Of a stretch of 64,000 nt of DNA, positions 1 through 13,500 are shown one piece after another. The translations under genes and the position numbers were made by a program. Every line of letters starts with the position of its first letter. The stretch's first letter is position 1. The notes below the pieces were generated by a model, which saw only the letters and a program-made list of their open reading frames with translations, ran no database searches and was not told the origin of the DNA. Source of the DNA: Pegea sp. RAD2-039 (taxonomy: Eukaryota > Chordata > Thaliacea > Salpida > Salpidae); the NCBI GenBank assembly GCA_034620365.1, contig JAQGEQ010000380.1, positions 620,001-684,000 of the forward strand, given 5' to 3'.

Positions 1-460
1 ACTGGGACATTTTATTGTTGCTTGAGTAGAAATCATATGATATTGAGTTAAAGTTGGAAGGTTTATTTATTGACAGATAGAAACATTCATCAGTAGCTAG
101 CTTGAGTTGTCTGGATTGAAGTCCTAAGTTGGTAAACTCCAAAGGAGATTAAGTTGGAGTAATTGAGTTGAAAGTAAAAAGTTTAGCATCGTCATTTTCA
201 GAAGCATTCAGTGATGTAGTAAAGTCTTTAATGTTTTTGATATAAATATTGAAGAAAAGAAATACTGACTTGTGGAACAACATTGAAGACCCCAAAAAGT
301 TAAAACTAAACTATCAATGATGAATTGTCAGTTTTCCGTCTTTAACAAATTGTTCAAGCCAAGAGATAAGAGCAGGGTGGTCAATAAATCGACCCAGTAA
401 ATTATCAGTAATCATATTTATCTTTATGAGAGAAATTGTAATTAATTTTAGCAAACAAAT
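1..460 (-). mobile_element. Decayed non-LTR retrotransposon (LINE) reverse-transcriptase fragment
   Basis: Read on the minus strand, the sequence carries broken pieces of a LINE reverse transcriptase. At about 330-430 the frame gives LLGRFIDHPALISWLEQFVK, resembling the segment of LINE RTs before the catalytic core. At about 255-290 a frame gives GVFNVVPQVSI, the counterpart of GVPQGSxLGP. A shifted frame at about 185-265 gives LFFNIYIKNI and then NDDAK, the counterpart of the LFxIYIND and catalytic (A)DD blocks. At least one frameshift and several stops separate these, so the copy is dead. It lies in the intron before the last PKA exon. The clade cannot be assigned by eye; CR1/L2/Jockey-like is most likely. 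It continues past the left edge of the window. Confidence 0.6.
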
Positions 461-753
461 TGTTAGTAATGTGCAGTTGACATTCAATCTCTTTTTCGAT
501 TACATAAAACCTTTCAAGGAAGTTAGTTGAGTCTTCCCACCTCTCTGATCACTTAAAACTCATTGAATAATAAAACTAACTCAACAAACTTGTCGACAAG
601 TTACTTGACAAGCGCCCGACAACTACTATGGTGGTGTTTGTACTTCTAAACAAGTTTTCTATCTTCAAATGTAATTTTTCACTTAAAGACTTCGTACCTC
701 AACACTTTACCAACTATCTCTTATCTCATCATTTAAACTTATTTGAATTTCAG

Positions 754-879
754 CTGGATGCACCTTTTATACCAAAGTACAAGGGCGCCGGTTCAACCGA
801 AAACTTTGATGAATATGAAGAAGAACAGCTACGCATTCATTCCACTGAAAAGTGTGCCAAAGAATTTGCCGATTTTTGA
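754..879 (+). CDS. PRKAC: cAMP-dependent protein kinase catalytic subunit, last coding exon (partial)
   Basis: This exon encodes the last 42 residues of the PKA catalytic subunit, the cytosolic Ser/Thr kinase activated by cAMP. It begins after a cag acceptor ending at 753 and stops with TGA at 877-879. The peptide runs from LDAPFIPKYKGAGSTENF through DEYEEEQLR to STEKCAKEFADF. This is the family's C-terminal tail: APFIPK, the NFDxYEEE stretch that closes over the active site, and the terminal FxxF hydrophobic motif (FADF). The STEKCAKEF form is close to arthropod and nematode PKA. All upstream exons lie outside the window to the left, so the rest of the kinase cannot be judged. Candidate AATAAA signals lie at 1567, 1750 and 1926; which is used is unknown. 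Confidence 0.93.
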   Translation: MDAPFIPKYKGAGSTENFDEYEEEQLRIHSTEKCAKEFADF

Positions 880-3800
880 ATGGCGTTTGAAGCTGCAAGC
901 AACAACTTGACAGGGTGTGGCGTGCCACTACAAAACACTCACAGCAGCAACCATTTGTTTAGTTTTTATCACATTTTTGTGATCCTATTTGGTTTATTTA
1001 GTTGATATAGGACCATGTGAACAGTCCAGTTTCGGAACGAAAGTCAATAATATTAAAAAAAAACATTTTTATTTGGTTTCTGCATGTTTATGTTGTGTTT
1101 GTTGAACAGTTTATGTCTTTAACTAATTCTGGCGTATTTTTACCTGACCACAGTCGCTAGAACTCATATCTCTCCATGTGTGTTAGCAACGCATGACTAC
1201 TTGTGATATGTATTTCTTTATTGATGCTCTTTTATGCTATTTTTAGCGGTTTTTCGATTGTCTGCAGGGTTCTGCTTTCTTTATTTTTTAAGGTACAGAA
1301 CCATCTTAACTGTACTTGTTGACAGAAAATAGTTTTTTTTTAATCTTCTGTTATTTAAACATAAAACAATATCTGCAAGGAAACATTAAAATGACCTCTA
1401 GTGTGGTTGTTAAGCATCTTCTAACTCTTTAACGATTCACATTTCGTTTCTTACACTGTTTTTTCTCCCTGATTTTTAACATTCATTTTATCTAGAAGTG
1501 GTTTAGTTTCAGATTTTTTATTTTTTTCAAAGCGTTTCTCAAAGGCGGGTAATCTTCTATTAATGAAATAAATTTTGTTATTGTCGTCATTGCTTTTAAA
1601 TGTATCCATAAACGACGATGTCTTTCTATTTACTACATCAAGATAGTTTTGTCTTAAATAACTTAATCTGAAGATGAGGAATTATTTTTGTAAAACTGCA
1701 TATATACAAATCACTTTTTTTGATATGATTTTTAGAAGAAGAAGACTTCAATAAAACCTAGTTCAGTGCCCCTGATATTACTCATCTCATATCCCGTCCT
1801 CCTATCTCTCCCAACAAGTATCTTTTCATCTTGTTCAAACTCTTTATTTCAGGCTCATTCATTTGTTGTTTATCTTTGTAAGACACAGAACATGGCAACA
1901 GCTATATGTTCTTTGACTCATGTGCAATAAATCATTTGTAAGTGATTGATCTAAAAGCTTAGGTTGTAAGGTCGTTGTATGTACGAGGTGATATTTTTTG
2001 CTAGCCCAGTTTATAACAAAACATTATTTTTCTGATTCACAACTTTCTTTAACTGTCGACAAATCGTATTTCATCTTTCACTTTCAGTCCCTAAGCATTT
2101 TGTCGCTACCTTTTCTAGTAATATGTTCAGAAGTTATATGTTTCGAATGTTAACAATTGATAAAATGTCTTGATGGTTTATCATCAGCTGCTTGAGGTTA
2201 TTACATTTGATACCTCATGAAAGTCTCACAATTGCTCATAAGTATCCTAATTGTACATATCTCTATAAGTAGTCCAAATTTCTTCAAACAAACATTTTGT
2301 ACTCGTGCAGAATGTCTGTTTACAACTGGTAACAGATAGATCAAATGTGGCTGTTTTCTTTTCGACAAACTTTTGATTTAATATTTATGTAAATAATTAC
2401 AATTCTTTTGTATTGCCGTGTGAAATTGATATAATTGATTTTTATGAATATACTTTCTTTTACCCAGGCAAGACCCTTCTTTATCCGTCTAGTTTTTTTT
2501 TCAATTAATTTGGTTTATCCTGTTTTTACATTTGGCTCTATGATGTTTTCAGCTCGTTTTATTTTCGTGTTGAAACTTACAGCGAAAATATAATAGTCGA
2601 AAACATTACAACTTGCTTTCAAATAAGAAATAACTAACTCAGATAAAGTGAGAAAGATTAAGATTACATCACGATCATTTATCAATGGAACAATCCAGGG
2701 GTCTAACCTTTTCATCAAATCATTGAACATTGAGAAGTGATATCAATTTTATATTTAGAAAGTTGATTTTCTTGTAGATATGAATAACTTAGAACACATC
2801 TACATTAGTAGAAGCTTCAACAAGCTTGCTGCCTTTACGTCATTTCCTCTATTATTTTAAGGCCTGTTTTATGCTTTACATCAAGAACATGATCAAGTTT
2901 ATATGAAGTAGATCAAAAATGAGTAGAAATCTACACATTTCACTAAAAGCTTTGTTCTGCAAAATGATATTTGTGAAATTTTAACTTTCAACAAGATCGA
3001 TATTATTGATCTGATATAGACTACAAAAGTTAAAAGAGATGGCTACTTCAAAAGACTTGCTTACTTTGTTTTCAAAACTTTAACTGATTATCACAAAAAA
3101 ATATTATTTAATTATTAATTTTCGAAAATAGAGTTATTGGCTAAGTTATTTTTTTAATTCAAATAGTTTTATTGAGAAAAAACTTTAGATTATATTTATA
3201 AAGATTCTTTATCGTTACGCTCATGATATGCTTATTTTACATTTGAGGCTTTGTCTTCAATTTTTCTTATTTACTCCTAAAATCTTACAAAAAATATTTA
3301 TAGTTAAAAGCTGAAACAAAAAAATGTAGAAAGTTGTTTTTATACTTTACAATCAACAGTGTAATAAGGAAACTCCGTTATTTCATAAATGACAATATTT
3401 CATAAAGTTCATTTATAAGTAATTAACAAGATTATGTTTGTGTTGGCCAAACTTACTTCTACACTTATAACTTCATTAATATTATCCCAATTCTAGACAA
3501 GGATGTCTTTAAAACAATTAAGATTTGGTTCTTTATATCCATAAAATTCATCTAGCAAATTATTATAACAAAATTTAAACTTTGATAATTTTTTAAATTG
3601 AATGTTCAGTTAATTTAAGTAAAAATACCTCCAAATTAAAAATCAAAACGTAGGCGTTAAACAATTTAGAGCATTTCTAAATGCCCAAGTATTGGAGAAA
3701 GTTTAAAGCAGTTTGGTTGGCAACAATGATTTCTTCTATTAATTATGTTAACTGAAAATAAGATAAAAAAATACATGAAAATGTTAATTTTGTAAAAAGC

Positions 3801-6800
3801 AAAATACTTTAACTTTAGTATTTATCAAGAAATTTTCTTTATGGCTTAAAAGATTTATTTTCAGTTTATTTATATCAAGTTTCATTGAAATTTTATCTGC
3901 TTATATAAATTATTTGCTTTTTATGTAATATTTTACTTGTATTATTTCAAAACTCTTTAAGATAAGTTAAAATACTTAATTGGTGTATTTTTGTTACTTC
4001 TTAAAATTAACTTTATTGATAATTTTTCTGATAATTTTTACAGAAAGCTTTTTTTGGCTTATTTTTAGATAGTTTAAATTAAACCAGTTACTAATATAAT
4101 CAAGACTTGTCTAAAATTTGTTCCAGTCTATGCTTTAGTTTGTTGTTTTTACAAATACTGAAATATTTATATAATAAACTTCACTTAAATCAACATTCTA
4201 CATTTCACAACATTACTTCGATATATTTGTTGAATTTTCGATAATGCGAACCAAATTAGTATTTGACCTTTCTGCTGCGCCATCTAGCGGTAAATATTCA
4301 ACAAATTGAAAAAGATATCTACTAAATGTATAAAACAAAATCTAACAATTCACATTTAATTCGGCTTGAATAAATGTTTACCAAAAACAGGCCTATTAAC
4401 TAAATAGTTTAGAAGAATTATGCTTGGGAAGCAATTAATCAGAACTATTACATCCAGTTTACGAATGAAAAGTTATTTTGGATTTTGGAATTTCATGGTA
4501 ATAAGAAAAAGTTTTAATTTTTTGCTTTACTGACAGCTAGTGTTTAGAAAAGTTGTTTTTTATTTGATATCTTTTTTTTTTTATAGACTTTAAAGTATAT
4601 TTGACAATTTTGACGTCTTAACAATTTGATATCAAATACTTCTTTTCTATTTGTAATGTATTATTTGTAAGTAACTGTTTAAAAAAACAATAAATAAATT
4701 TCAATCTATTTATTGTGAAGTATATTTAGTAGTTATAAGAGAATAAACATCATTTTATAAATTTTAATGGATTATTATTAATAATATAAACTTGTTTGTA
4801 ACAATCATCATTTTCTAATATTTTTACCATTAAAATATGCATTTATAAGTAGTTACAAGTCGACGACTGGAAACCGCTTTAATCACCAATTACAAAGTTC
4901 ATCTGAAAACTTTCTTTAGTTTATTTCTTTTTACAAATTTTCTGATGTTGATTCAATTAGGTTTAAGAAAGCAATGCAAATTTCAACCGATCTTATTTAA
5001 TTGCCATTTGTAAATTTGGTGCACAAACTTATCTCGCTTTTTAACAAACTTATTTAATCCGAAATTCTGTAATATTCGAATATTTCTATTTTGTTAGAAA
5101 TTTATTTTCATTCAGCTGATCAAAAACAGAAGATCATAGGCTGCATCTTTAATCTTCAATTCTTTTTGAAAATTAGATGGACTTTCAAGGACAAACAACT
5201 TCTAAATATTTTCAAAATTTTAAAAATATTGAATATTTCATAAATTTCGTTAAAAAGTTGCTGTAAAGTTTGTCTTTTTAAAGTTTTAAGTTTGTTTCAA
5301 ATGAAATTATTTCAACAATAAACCAATCACACAAAAAAGTGTTCTGTAGAATTCATCTTTTACTAATTGAGATCACCTTTTGATTAAATTCAGGCTTGAA
5401 AATGGTGTAAACAACACTAAAAAACAATTCTTAAAATTAATATTCAAAGAAATAGGATTATTCTTCAATCGATCTGATTCTTTCATAAATATTTGAAAAA
5501 ATCTTTTTAACATTTCATTTTGTAGCTTAAAGCTCTATTCATGAAAAATTCAATTCAAAATTTGTGAATAAAGTTAATCACATTAAGTTTATTATAGTTA
5601 CAACCATTAAAATTCCTTGCCATAATTTTCTGTAAAGTTTTTTAGTGTTTGTACAATTGTATAACCCTAAGAATTTGGTTTGAAAAAGTCTAAAAGCTAT
5701 GAGTCTGTTAAAATCTTTATTAATTGTGATTATAAAATTGTGAGTTTAGTCAAAGTAAAGGTTACTTGAATTGAAGTTGAAAAATATTACTTGGTATTTG
5801 CAAATTGAGTAGTAATGTCTTTTTTGAAATTCTTTTATAATGATCTAAAAGTAATTAGCTGAAATTTGAAATCGAAAGAAAGATACAGTTATGTGTTAGG
5901 AAAACTTTGTCTATTTTTTTCTTTTTTAGCTTTTTTCTGCGTTGTTCATTATCTTTATGGATCTCTCATGTTGCTGATACTTTTTCAAATCTGATTTTCT
6001 CTTTAGTTCAGGCTCTGACCGACTGACTCGACTAATTTCTAGCCAGCACACACTTGTTTCATTACAGCCGCAAGAAAAGTAATCTAATTTTATGAGATGT
6101 TTTAGAAATCAAATGTTAAAAAGTTAGATTGAACTCAGTAACATCAGAGGTTATTAATTAGTAAAGTTTTGATGCATTTTTAGTAAAATAGAAAACAATC
6201 CGAACTTTGAATCTTTGTATAGTCATGAAATATAAGTGACACACCCGGATATTAGCAAATATGTGCAATAAAACGACATTGTGAGATTGTGAAAAACAAG
6301 ACTATGGCGACGGCAGTTTGTAAACAATTGAAAAAGAAACCATAAAATGTATTTCTGATATTTTTTACTTTTCCTGCTGAATGATATTCACGTTTATATG
6401 TTTGCTAATTAATAGTCAACATAAAAAGTAACAGTTCTAGTTATTATTAGTTTTGTTTTATGCTATTTGCTAAATACACCAATTGACACCTGAGAAATAT
6501 CTTAAGATTAAACAAGAAACTGTTTGTTGAAGAAATTAACAGTCTTATGATATGAAAGTGTATTTAGTTTCATGGAAAAAAAACAGTTGTTATTTAAAAG
6601 TATTTATTCACAGTAGATTGTTTTATAAGTTTGGAAATATGTTATAAAAAAACTTTTAGTTTGTTATCTTTTAAGTTTTAAACTGTAAGAAATTAATTTT
6701 TCTTACATTTCTGTTCAGTAAAAAGGAATTTTTTGAGCTACTTGAAAATATGAAGTATTCTTTTAGTGAGTAAATGAATTGTTTTATATCTGCTTTAAAC

Positions 6801-7500
6801 TTTCAACATTTTTGTTATATATTTTTTTGTAATTTTCAAAAACATTATCATCAAAATTATAAAAAAAATTTTGTCATAAAAAAATGGTTCATATATCGCA
6901 AATTTTATATTACCAACTCAATTAGTATAGAAAGTAATTTCTTTTTAGAAAACTGGTTGTTAAAGTTCAATATTTTTGGCGTATTTCACAAATCTTGGCT
7001 GAAACAAGAAAGCTCTTTTTTGTTTCGCTGTGTGCCTAGAGGCATTTAAGTCGAATGAACATTTTTGAATCAACTGCACTGCAGTTTCCAATAACTAAAA
7101 GTTCAGCTTAATGGTAGGCCTTAAAAATGATAATTTTTCGTAATTTGTCAAACTTTTCTTTGTGAAATTTATATAATTAAAAATAATTTTTTTTATTTAA
7201 TTGATTTTCTTTACTTTCAAATTTATTGATACGTTTGTAGAATAACTAAAGTGTCTCTTCTAAGATATCATATTATTTAAATTTTTTCAAAATGTCGTAA
7301 ATCTTAGTTTTATTATTTTGTTTAAAATTTTTAATACTTCTTGCAATCTTTTGTAAAAAAAGATAGGTTACTTTAAGAAAAGTGGTTTTCTTGAAAAGAA
7401 ACTATTTGTAATGTATAATTCAATTATAGATTTTTCAGATATTATTTTTTAGGTTTATGTACTTATTAGGGTTGAAAATACAATTTTTGGTAATTAGATA
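880..7500. other. PKA 3' UTR and long AT-rich intergenic region
   Basis: The first 0.7-1 kb is probably PKA 3' UTR. The rest, to the ROR start, is AT-rich with homopolymer runs. I see no exon with family similarity and no RNA gene. A slightly GC-richer patch at about 6005-6080 has an acceptor-like ctttag followed by 25 open codons ending in TAA, but I do not recognise it. Confidence 0.5.
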
Positions 7501-7514
7501 GCTTTAATTCTTTC

Positions 7515-10500
7515 ATGTCTCCTACACTCCAAGACAACATGATCAAATTAACCTGCTTCGTCATTCTTTTGTGTAAGTATCTCCTGATTGAGGCGAAACC
7601 GACAAGTACTAAAATAATTATTAGAACAATTAAGTTTTAGTTCTAACTAATCACTTCATATGTAGAAATTTTATCAGTTTTAATTATACAATTTTTTAAA
7701 TAATTGTTTTTAAGATTTATAAAAAATAATCGAATATTGAAATTATTAAAATCAATAAATAAATGATTTTTTTGTAAATACTAGCAGTTGAAAAAATGAT
7801 GTCTTTGAGTAATTGTTATCGAAATCCTGTTAGAGATTCGAATTCTATTTTTGTAAGTTCAAATCTTAAACTTATTTTTCAATTTTCATTTTCTTATACC
7901 TTTTTTATTCAATACTTTTTTTATTTATAGAAATAAGAATAACAAATGTTGTTGGTAACGACAAGTTTACTAACATTGAGATAAACTATCAAAAGTTTTT
8001 AAGTTTAAACATTTTTGAAATGGTAATATTCAACAATTATCTGCTTTTGAAATTTTGACGTTCAGACAAAAGTTTTTATGAAAAGCTATTATGACTAAAA
8101 GTTTGCTCAAAAGACAAAGATAAATAAATTTCTTTTTTAAATAAATACTTTTAAAGCTCATGAAATTATTTTATTGCAATAAATGCTTAAAAAGTTGATT
8201 TTATTTTATAGCTACCTAATAATTTAATAACTTATAATTTGGAGAATTCAGTTTATTTTTGAAGTAAAAGCGAACCGGCCTCTTCAGTGAGCTAGGCTAC
8301 TAGCGACAGCTGCCGTCACGCTTGATTGACTTTCTGTAAACAATCTCTCAGCTAAAAGTCAATTTATAAGAGTTATGAAAACAGATACAATTTAAATCTT
8401 AGAACATAAAATAACTCATTCTTTTAAACTTTTCTTGAAAAAATAAAGATTAACTGGTATGTTTTTTTGCAAAATTGTTTATCTTCACACTTCACTAAAA
8501 CTATTTTCGATGCAGAGAAAGATTTATTCTAAATCTTCACGTTTTATGAAAAGTTAATCTTTAATATTTAAAAGTAGTATATTACAACTTCACTAAGTTT
8601 TTACAACAAATTTATAAATTTATAATCATTATACATCTGTTATTTACATCATTTGTGAGAAATTTAATGATTTTGAGATTTATGACTTTTGAAAAATTAA
8701 ATCAATTTCTAATCATTTGTTTTCTTTCTAACGTTTGTTTACTAATCATATTTTATTTTGTTTACTCTGTTAACTAAGTATGTCAAGTTTTAACTATATA
8801 ACTATAAAAGAATTATTAATAGGTTCATCATTTTCCAAAACTCATTCATCGAAAGATCAATTTCATAGTCTTAAGAAGAGAGACGAATCCAGTGAAATGT
8901 AAGATTTTTAACAGATTCTTTTTATCTATAAACAGTTATTGAGATTTACATTAAACTCTACCACCTACTGTGTTTCTGAAAGTTAATAAAGTTGAAATAT
9001 TCTCGTGTGAATCTACATAGCAATTTGTTTGATAGAAAGCAAACAATAAAAGGTTTTAAACAAATAATTTGTTTTCTTAAATAGTTGTAACGATAAATAA
9101 TTTGTTCAAAATTGTCAATTATCAGAATAATTTATTGCAATATTCTTTGCTAATAACTAAAAGTGTACTTTAAACTAGTAAATATGTCAATTAGTAAAGC
9201 GAATTACGTTTTAATCTTTTTTATGAATATTTAGATCAGCAGCGAGACGTGAATCGTACGATGGTAAGTTTATTACAAAAATTTTAATCTTTTCAAAAAA
9301 ATCTTCCTGCAAATAAATTTCAATTTTCAAATTGCTACAGTCTAAAAGACCGCTTGTTTCTCAGTATTATTTTGTTAGTTTTTTGAATTAGTCTGTTTAT
9401 AGTATTGTATGATATCCAAATACTTTTAGCTTGGCATATTGAATAATTAATACCCATAACATTTTACACTGTCATACTTTGTTGCTAACACCAATTATTT
9501 TTTGTATTGTTGTTTTAAACTGATTAAATGAGAAAAAAAGTTTAGAAATTTCTAGTTTGATTTAATTAAGTAGTAATAAATGAACTTGAACCTTCTAATT
9601 CCATCAGTAAAAGGTTTGTTACAAGATTTCAGTAACATTTAAAAATTTTGTAAAAATGTTTTACAAACACTAAAAATCACGTTTGTCTTCAACCACTTTA
9701 AGCAAATAAATGTTCTTCAAATAATTGTAACATCCTTGTATGCTTGCTAACATATTCAAACTTTGCAACAAGAATTAATTGAATTTCTCTGTAAGCCAGT
9801 TTGCTTGTTTTTCCTTGATAAGTTCTAATTTTTATTCTGATAATTTTTTCAATAAATTTTTGGGAGTATGAAGCACAACAATTTTTACTCAAAATATCCG
9901 AAATTATTTCTAGCTCATTGGTGGCATTAATGTAGACTGAAAAATCGAAAACAATTTTTGAAGTAACTGATTTTAAGTCTGTCTTTTTTTCAAAAAGTTA
10001 AAAAAAAATTATCGATTTTAGAGATCTTAGAAAAATAGAGCCTTCAAAATTATAGTATGATCCCAAGATCACGATGTTTCCATTTTTTCATCAGATTTTT
10101 AAACATTTGACTTCACCTACTTTAGCAATCAGAAGAAAAACTAAATATTTTAGATTATCTGTTAAAAGTTGAAATATCAAACTATCGTTCGACGGTAGCT
10201 GCTGGTTGTATGTTATTCAGGACGCATGGTCAATCATGCGTTGCGGTAATTTACGTAAAAGAGTTAAGCTTAGAATCAAGATATTTTGTCGTTACGAAGC
10301 CACATTTTAATAAGATGAAAAGTCTTTCAAAGTAAAATTTCTTACTTGTAACTCCAAAAAGTCATTTACAAGTTGAGTTTGAAACACAATTACTTGAATC
10401 TAAGATAAATAGGTTGAATGCTTTGGTGGGTTCACAGATTTTTAGATTATAAGTAACTCTTCTTATTTAATAACACTACAGATGATGTAGATGATGTAAA

Positions 10501-13500
10501 AATCACTAAATTTCCAAGTTGTGTTAATAAATATTAAAAATTTCTAATACTGAATAGCTTACTAGAATTTATTCTAGATGTAAGGATTTAATTTGTATTT
10601 ATTTTAGATAACACGCCTTAATATCTTGTTAAATAAAGTCTTTATTGAACTAAATAAACTAAATGAGTACAAAGCAATAAGTCTTAGTCACCTCTTACTA
10701 CAGAAAAAAGAGCTTTAAAAATTTCTCACTTCCAATGTAAATAAAATATTTTATGTGAAAAACTTTTAGTTATCAATCAATTTAAGACTTTATTATTATT
10801 GATTAGTTTTTGAAAGTTAAAAATTGTATTCAACGCATAGGTTAGTGTAAAAATGCCAACAAAATCAGTTACAATTGAAGCATTCTTTCTCTTTGATCAT
10901 ACTCTTGATGCTTTTAAAGTTAAATTAGCAAGTTTACAACTAAAAACGGTTTTCAACTAAAACATCTCTTCTATAAGCAATTATGAGAATGATTTGTCTT
11001 CAAATAGTTTTAAAAAGTGAATTGAAGTACCGATGAAAGCTGTGTACTCACCTGAAACCTGCTGACTCGTGGTCCGGCGTCATTTCTTTCACTTAAGATT
11101 CCATAAAAACTCAATTCAGAAACTTGACCTATTAAACATGTTAGCTAAAACTACCCAGGTAAGCGAGATTGTCGTACAAGGAGTACGTGATGTTGATGAT
11201 TCCCAAGATACACCTTAACACATTTTACGTGTTTGTTTCTTAGAACAAAATGTCCTTAGTAACAAGCTGGCTTTTTCATAATTCACTTTTTTGAAGATTA
11301 ACTAAATAAATAGGTTTTAGATGACCAAACTAACCAGTAAATATTTCTATAGAAAATTTTATTTTACTAAATAATAGTTTTAACGATGTTGATATAAGCC
11401 AGATCAAAATATTGATTTTCTATTTTTGGTTTATAATGGTTGCTTATACCTCTGCAGAATTCCTATTTTTCTGTATTGAGCTGTTACACTTAAGATTATT
11501 TCATTATCTTTCTGCAGTCATATTGTTTTGTGTTCACTTTAAGAGTTGTACAATTAATCATCTGCGGTCATACGTTGAATGAAATAAATATAATAGTTTG
11601 TATTATCTTTGATAAACAACACGACTTATGATCGAATTTTTCATCGCTTTGTTGCTTCGCATCAATTTTTAGTAAACTTGAATTTGAAAAGATTAGCTTG
11701 GACTCAGTTTATTCAAGCTTTTTTGGTTTTGTCTTTTCTTCAACATAGTTTGTTTTCAATGTAAAGTCATTATAAAAACAAAGAAAAAGAAATCAATGTG
11801 CTCTTAGCTTTTACGAGAGCTTTGTTTGTATCTATAATAAATCTTCACAATATTCTTTTTGCTACGACAGTCTTTGTGTTTTAACTGACATTTTGTAATT
11901 GAAGAAAGGCGTTAAATAAAGTTTTTTTTTTTAATTTTTATAATTTTGTGAAAGATCTTTTTGGGTGGTTCAATGTTTGTTTTTACGTCAAGAAATATTT
12001 TATTTTAACTATCATATGAAAATATCTGTTTAACATCTTTTAAACAACGAAGATATACTTAAGTTTTATCAAATCTCAATATTTATAAGGCTTTAAATAA
12101 AACATTTTCTCCTTTCTGAAAACTTTGTTGTATAGAAAAAGCCTTTGCAGATGCTGTAACATTTGTTCAACTCTGCAACCAACTCTTCGATTTAAATACT
12201 CTTAGCTCAACAAAAATGATTAAGTCACTTAAAAGATATAAAATCAAGCTTGTTAGAAATGCTGACAAAAGTCTCTGTCATAAATATTTGGTTGATATTA
12301 AGAAGAAACTCTGTGGTGTTTTTGATAGCTTCAAACAATACGACAGTGTTGTGTTTTCAATATACACTTTGACCGACATGTCTAGAGAGTTAATAGTGTA
12401 AAAAATTACTTTTTCTTAAAAGTGTATCGGTTGGTTCTGTCGTTTATTTAAATCGTAAAGTTTTCATTTCTACTGAACAAAAATATATTGAAAGCGTTTT
12501 TAAGAATCGTTTTAAAACTATATTTGTGTTAGAAATTGATAATTATTACTAAAAGTATCAAAGACTTATCATAAATACCTAATAATAGAATCTGAAAGAC
12601 TCATGCTAAAAATCAATTAAAAGATTAATTCTGTCATTCTTTGAGACGTTGTCAATACTGATAAATAAAGTTCGAACTTATTGATAATAAAATATTGTTT
12701 GGTAACTCTTATATAATTACCATGCCTTAGAAATAGAACAACTAAATTTTATCTTTAAAGATAAATGCAATTTAGTTCAATATTTACTCTAGAAACATTT
12801 GAGACTTTGAATGCCTTAGACTAGCGTGTACCCAGCCTCTTTTCAAAGAGAAGTATGGATTCAACGTTTATAATGTCACTGGTTTCCTATTTCTGAAGTA
12901 AAAGTACAATTTCACTGCTAAACATTTAAAATTCTTATTGTATAAATGAAAAAAAAACGCAAACAAATTACTGTTTCCAATTTTGGTGATTAATTCGAAA
13001 TTATATATTTTAGATAATGAAAGTTACTTTTAATATATTTGAACTGTAAACAAAATTAACATTTTAACCGTTAAATTAAGGTTTCTTGGAAATATTCGTT
13101 TATGTGTTACTTAAGCAACGGTTGTTGAACAGTCAAATATTTCACTAAATCTTAAGTGGTCTCTGGTGCATAATAAAAGGTCACACTATTTGAGTAATTG
13201 TAAAATTGTTACTCAATTCTCAACAACTAGTTTCTTTAATAAGGAAGTTTCAAAATGTCACTAAATGATCGATTGTCAAAAGATTTGAAAAATTTAGCTG
13301 TATATTATAATAGAACAATTTTTTGTGATTGAAAAGCTCTTTGACGTGGTCTTCATTCATCATATAGTATTGGAAAAACTTTCAGCCAGATTTTGATTTC
13401 CAAAGACTTTTGTTTAAGAAAAAAAATAAATCAAAACGTGACTGGTTTAGTTGATGTAAGTTTTTGAATACATCCTGGTTGAAGTATGAAGTTTTAGAAT

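Noticed and set aside
2515..2730. 71-codon minus-strand ORF
   Set aside because: No recognisable similarity and no flanking exon signals; likely chance.
5996..6085. Short GC-richer patch with a possible acceptor and 25 open codons
   Set aside because: No partner exon, start codon or similarity; too short to call.
6774..7049. 91-codon plus-strand ORF
   Set aside because: Composition is Phe/Asn/Lys-rich as expected from AT-rich DNA. It shows no domain, no splice context and no conserved motif.
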